Of a DNA stretch of 16,124 bases, positions 15,231-16,124 are shown piece after piece. Source of the stretch: Treponema_I sp045616125 (GTDB lineage: Bacteria; Spirochaetota; Spirochaetia; Treponematales; Treponemataceae); assembly GCA_045616125.1 (NCBI GenBank), contig JAZLGC010000053.1:1-16124 (forward strand). Direction: 5' to 3'. The translations under genes were made by a program, and so were the position numbers. Position 1 is the first letter of the stretch. Every line of letters begins with the position of its first letter. A model generated the notes under the pieces. The model was not told where the DNA came from, ran no database searches, and saw only the letters and a list, made by a program, of their open reading frames with translations.

Positions 15231-15250
15231 GGTTGTTACGTAACCTTTTC
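15231..15250 (+). terminator. Weak terminator-like site after the SHOCT gene
   Basis: GGTT (15231-15234) can pair with AACC (15242-15245) around GTTACGT, followed by TTTTC. The stem is only 4 bp, and the core GTTACGTAAC is itself a palindrome. This is a tentative call. Confidence 0.25.
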
Positions 15251-15288
15251 ACTTAAGGCGATGTCCGTAAAAAGTGTTGCTTATTGTC

Positions 15289-15309
15289 ACCCTGAACTTG
15301 ATTCAGGGT
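15289..15309. repeat. Palindrome within the MITE-like element
   Basis: ACCCTGAA and TTCAGGGT form a perfect 8-bp stem around CTTGA. This core resembles dispersed intergenic palindromes I associate with spirochaete and other genomes. Confidence 0.6.
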
Positions 15310-15380
15310 CTCATCATAAGTCCACAAATCTACCGGATTGCCAGCACATACAAAACCGCTCTAAATGACGTTACAACTGT

Positions 15381-15404
15381 TGAGTTTTGCATCAGCAAAA
15401 CTCA
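15381..15404. repeat. Perfect 10-bp hairpin in the MITE-like element
   Basis: TGAGTTTTGC and GCAAAACTCA pair perfectly around a four-base ATCA loop. The neighbouring sequence shows no coding use of it. Confidence 0.6.
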
Positions 15405-15408
15405 GTAA

Positions 15409-15435
15409 GGTTGTGTTGCATCATGCAACCCAACC
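15409..15435. repeat. Second adjacent hairpin in the MITE-like element
   Basis: GGTTG and GTTGCAT pair with ATGCAAC and CAACC around a central C, with one T/C mismatch. It lies only four bases after the previous hairpin, making a double cruciform-like unit. Confidence 0.55.
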
Positions 15436-15457
15436 GACCGTCGCTATTGGTGAATCC

Positions 15458-15498
15458 CAGCATGGAAACTATATAACGTCCATGCTGACCGCATGGAC
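15458..15498. repeat. Mutually exclusive hairpins in the MITE-like element
   Basis: TCCATGC at 15479-15485 can pair either with the upstream CAGCATGGA (15458-15466, a 9-bp stem with TCCATGCTG) or, as part of GTCCATGC, with the downstream GCATGGAC (15491-15498, an 8-bp stem). The GCATGGA sequence is thus present twice around one complement. Confidence 0.5.
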
Positions 15499-15614
15499 GC
15501 CGGGTTTCAACAATTTTTGTCTGTACTGTCCATCCTCTCGACTTGTGGTATTTCTGTCCAATCCTCGTTGTTGTGTAGCATTCAGTAACACTTTTTACGG
15601 ACATAGCCTCACTT

Positions 15615-15654
15615 AAAAAAATCCTGGCAGCTAGTCGGTGGCTCCGCCACCTTA
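15615..15654 (-). repeat. 5S-tail-like repeat, copy 1
   Basis: Read on the minus strand: TAAGG, then a perfect hairpin GGTGGC/GCCACC (15637-15651), then AGCTGCCAGGA and seven T. The last part matches the 3' end and T-tract of the 5S gene nearby with one substitution. It resembles an intrinsic terminator remnant and directly abuts the MITE-like element. Confidence 0.5.
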
Positions 15655-15823
15655 TCACAAAGCTGCGCTTCGTGCGGTTACCGTTACTTTTGAAGACTGT
15701 CTTGTGAGTCTTGATTTTTCGTTATGGTAAGGTGGTGGGAACCGCAGCAGCGGAGTCGACCTGCCGGTCGTTGAGCAGCGAGGATTCCAGACAACGCAGC
15801 CAGAGCGGAAAAGCCACGCAAAC
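15655..15823. other. Non-coding spacer between the two 5S-tail-like repeats
   Basis: I see no supported gene here. It holds short inverted pairs, such as AAGACT/AGTCTT around 15690-15715 and a CGACC/GGTCG pair around 15758-15770. The small ORFs crossing it on both strands run over these palindromes and lack SD sites and recognisable domains. Confidence 0.4.
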
Positions 15824-15864
15824 AAAAAAAAGCCTGACAGCTCCCGACGGTGCTTCGCACCTTA
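15824..15864 (-). repeat. 5S-tail-like repeat, copy 2
   Basis: Minus strand: TAAGG, a perfect hairpin GGTGC/GCACC (15849-15861), a short link GTCGGG, AGCTGTCAGGC and eight T (15824-15831). It matches copy 1 and the 5S tail at the AGCTG-CAGG core, with the same hairpin-plus-T-tract layout. Confidence 0.5.
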
Positions 15865-15865
15865 G

Positions 15866-15911
15866 CAGGTTGCCAGATATCAATGGTTATCGAAAACCTT
15901 AGAGCAACCTG
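15866..15911. repeat. Inverted repeat downstream of the 5S gene
   Basis: CAGGTTGC (15866-15873) pairs perfectly with GCAACCTG (15904-15911), with a smaller GGTT/AACC pair inside it. It is part of the structured array between 5S and the MITE-like element. Confidence 0.5.
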
Positions 15912-15931
15912 ATAGGTAGCCTGTAGACCAA

Positions 15932-15974
15932 TTTTATGCCCTGACGGCCGCACGGCAGCCATCCGGGCATAAAA
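15932..15974 (-). other. Long hairpin immediately downstream of 5S rRNA
   Basis: TTTTATGCCC (15932-15941) pairs with GGGCATAAAA (15965-15974). Inside, one mismatch leads to a further 9-bp helix closing on a three-base loop. Read as minus-strand RNA, two positions of the inner helix are G-U wobbles; on the plus strand they would be A-C mismatches. This favours a minus-strand RNA, the same direction as the 5S gene. Confidence 0.5.
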
Positions 15975-15977
15975 AAA

Positions 15978-16090
15978 GCCTGGCAGCTACCTACTTTCCC
16001 ACCACGAAGGCAGTATCATCGGCGTAAGAGAGCTTGACTTCCGTGTTCGGAATGGGAACGGGTATTACCTCTCCACTATGGCCACCAGGC
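15978..16090 (-). rRNA. rrf: 5S ribosomal RNA
   Basis: The 113-base minus-strand sequence has the 5S terminal helix GCCTGGTGGC (16081-16090) with GCTGCCAGGC (15978-15987). It also has the conserved CCCGTTCCCATTCCGAACAC loop and AAGTCAAGC region. Seven T residues follow the 3' end directly (15971-15977) and probably act with the terminal helix as the terminator. The orientation places the rest of the rRNA operon beyond the right edge. Confidence 0.95.
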
Positions 16091-16124
16091 ATTATTAACT
16101 TAAACAGTTCACTGAACTTGTCAG
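16091..16124 (-). other. Probable 23S-5S spacer, partial
   Basis: AT-rich sequence upstream of the 5S 5' end, with a small palindrome GTTCACTGAAC (16107-16117) that could be a processing site. The 23S gene itself is not in the window. Confidence 0.5.

Larger units (their letters stand above)
15256..15609. mobile_element. MITE-like non-coding element with terminal inverted repeats
   Basis: The 23 bases at 15256-15278 (starting AGGCGATGTCCG) are the reverse complement of 15587-15609 (ending CGGACATAGCCT) with one mismatch. Both ends are flanked by the same hexamer CACTTA (15250-15255 and 15610-15615), as expected of a target-site duplication. The 354-bp interior has no convincing gene: the short ORFs are low-complexity shadows of palindromes. 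It is filled with hairpins. This is the structure of a miniature inverted-repeat transposable element moved by a transposase encoded elsewhere. An alternative is an intergenic repeat family of other origin whose flanking hexamers match by chance. Confidence 0.6.

Noticed and set aside
15365..15658. Short opposing ORFs inside the MITE-like element
   Set aside because: They are open on both strands across perfect palindromes, one runs over the element end, and neither encodes a recognisable transposase or domain.
15711..15902. Plus-strand 63-codon ORF, and the opposing minus-strand ORF at 15684-15962
   Set aside because: Both cross the hairpins and 5S-tail-like repeats, have no SD and show repeat-derived composition; non-coding structure explains the sequence better.
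1..16124. CRISPR arrays, tRNA genes, prophage or integrase genes
   Set aside because: Reading through found no regularly spaced direct repeats, no tRNA-like cloverleaf with a T-loop GTTCRA motif at the right distance, and no integrase or phage structural gene.

Overview
This looks like a chromosomal segment from an anaerobic gut or rumen bacterium, most likely a spirochaete of the Treponema group. That placement is an inference. It rests on overall gene style, the domain-permuted family 3 glycosidase, and the CCTGAACTTGATTCAGG-type intergenic palindromes that I associate with Treponema genomes. No 16S or 23S sequence is present to settle it; the right edge carries a 5S rRNA gene.

Layout. Bases 1-5653 hold a run of minus-strand genes. 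In transcription order (right to left) these are a HAD-family phosphatase-like protein, a GNAT acetyltransferase overlapping a small acidic protein of unknown function, a DASS/SLC13-type carboxylate transporter, a 232-residue unknown protein, an HD-domain hydrolase, and an SGNH/GDSL hydrolase cut by the left edge. Bases 5688-5960 hold a small membrane-anchored protein gene broken by an in-frame TAA. Bases 5965-6864 encode a tandem-GNAT protein. Bases 6928-10442 encode the two halves of a heterodimeric ABC exporter, preceded by a hairpin-rich leader. A divergent promoter region separates these from a plus-strand MATE efflux gene (10666-12021). The MATE gene converges, across a strong hairpin terminator, on a minus-strand GH3 beta-glucosidase whose domains are in reversed order (12111-14528). 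Divergent from that is an AT-rich pair of small plus-strand membrane proteins, the second carrying a SHOCT domain (14663-15204).

Right end. Bases 15250-15615 form a compact MITE-like element with 23-bp near-perfect terminal inverted repeats, a 6-bp flanking direct repeat and several internal hairpins. It abuts a structured, apparently non-coding array (15615-15977). That array contains two copies of a motif that also forms the 3' end and T-tract of the 5S rRNA gene at 15978-16090 (minus strand). The rRNA operon presumably continues off the right edge.

Function. Cytoplasmic glycoside hydrolysis, carboxylate uptake, an esterase, two drug-type exporters and several acetyltransferases fit a saccharolytic gut anaerobe. 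Translation signals are of two kinds. Several genes have clear Shine-Dalgarno sites. Three others (MATE, DASS transporter, HAD) have no SD but a -10 hexamer 6-8 bases before ATG, the arrangement expected for leaderless mRNAs. The observations I rate highest are the MITE-like element, the 5S-tail repeat array with its G-U-supported hairpin, and the broken membrane-anchored gene.
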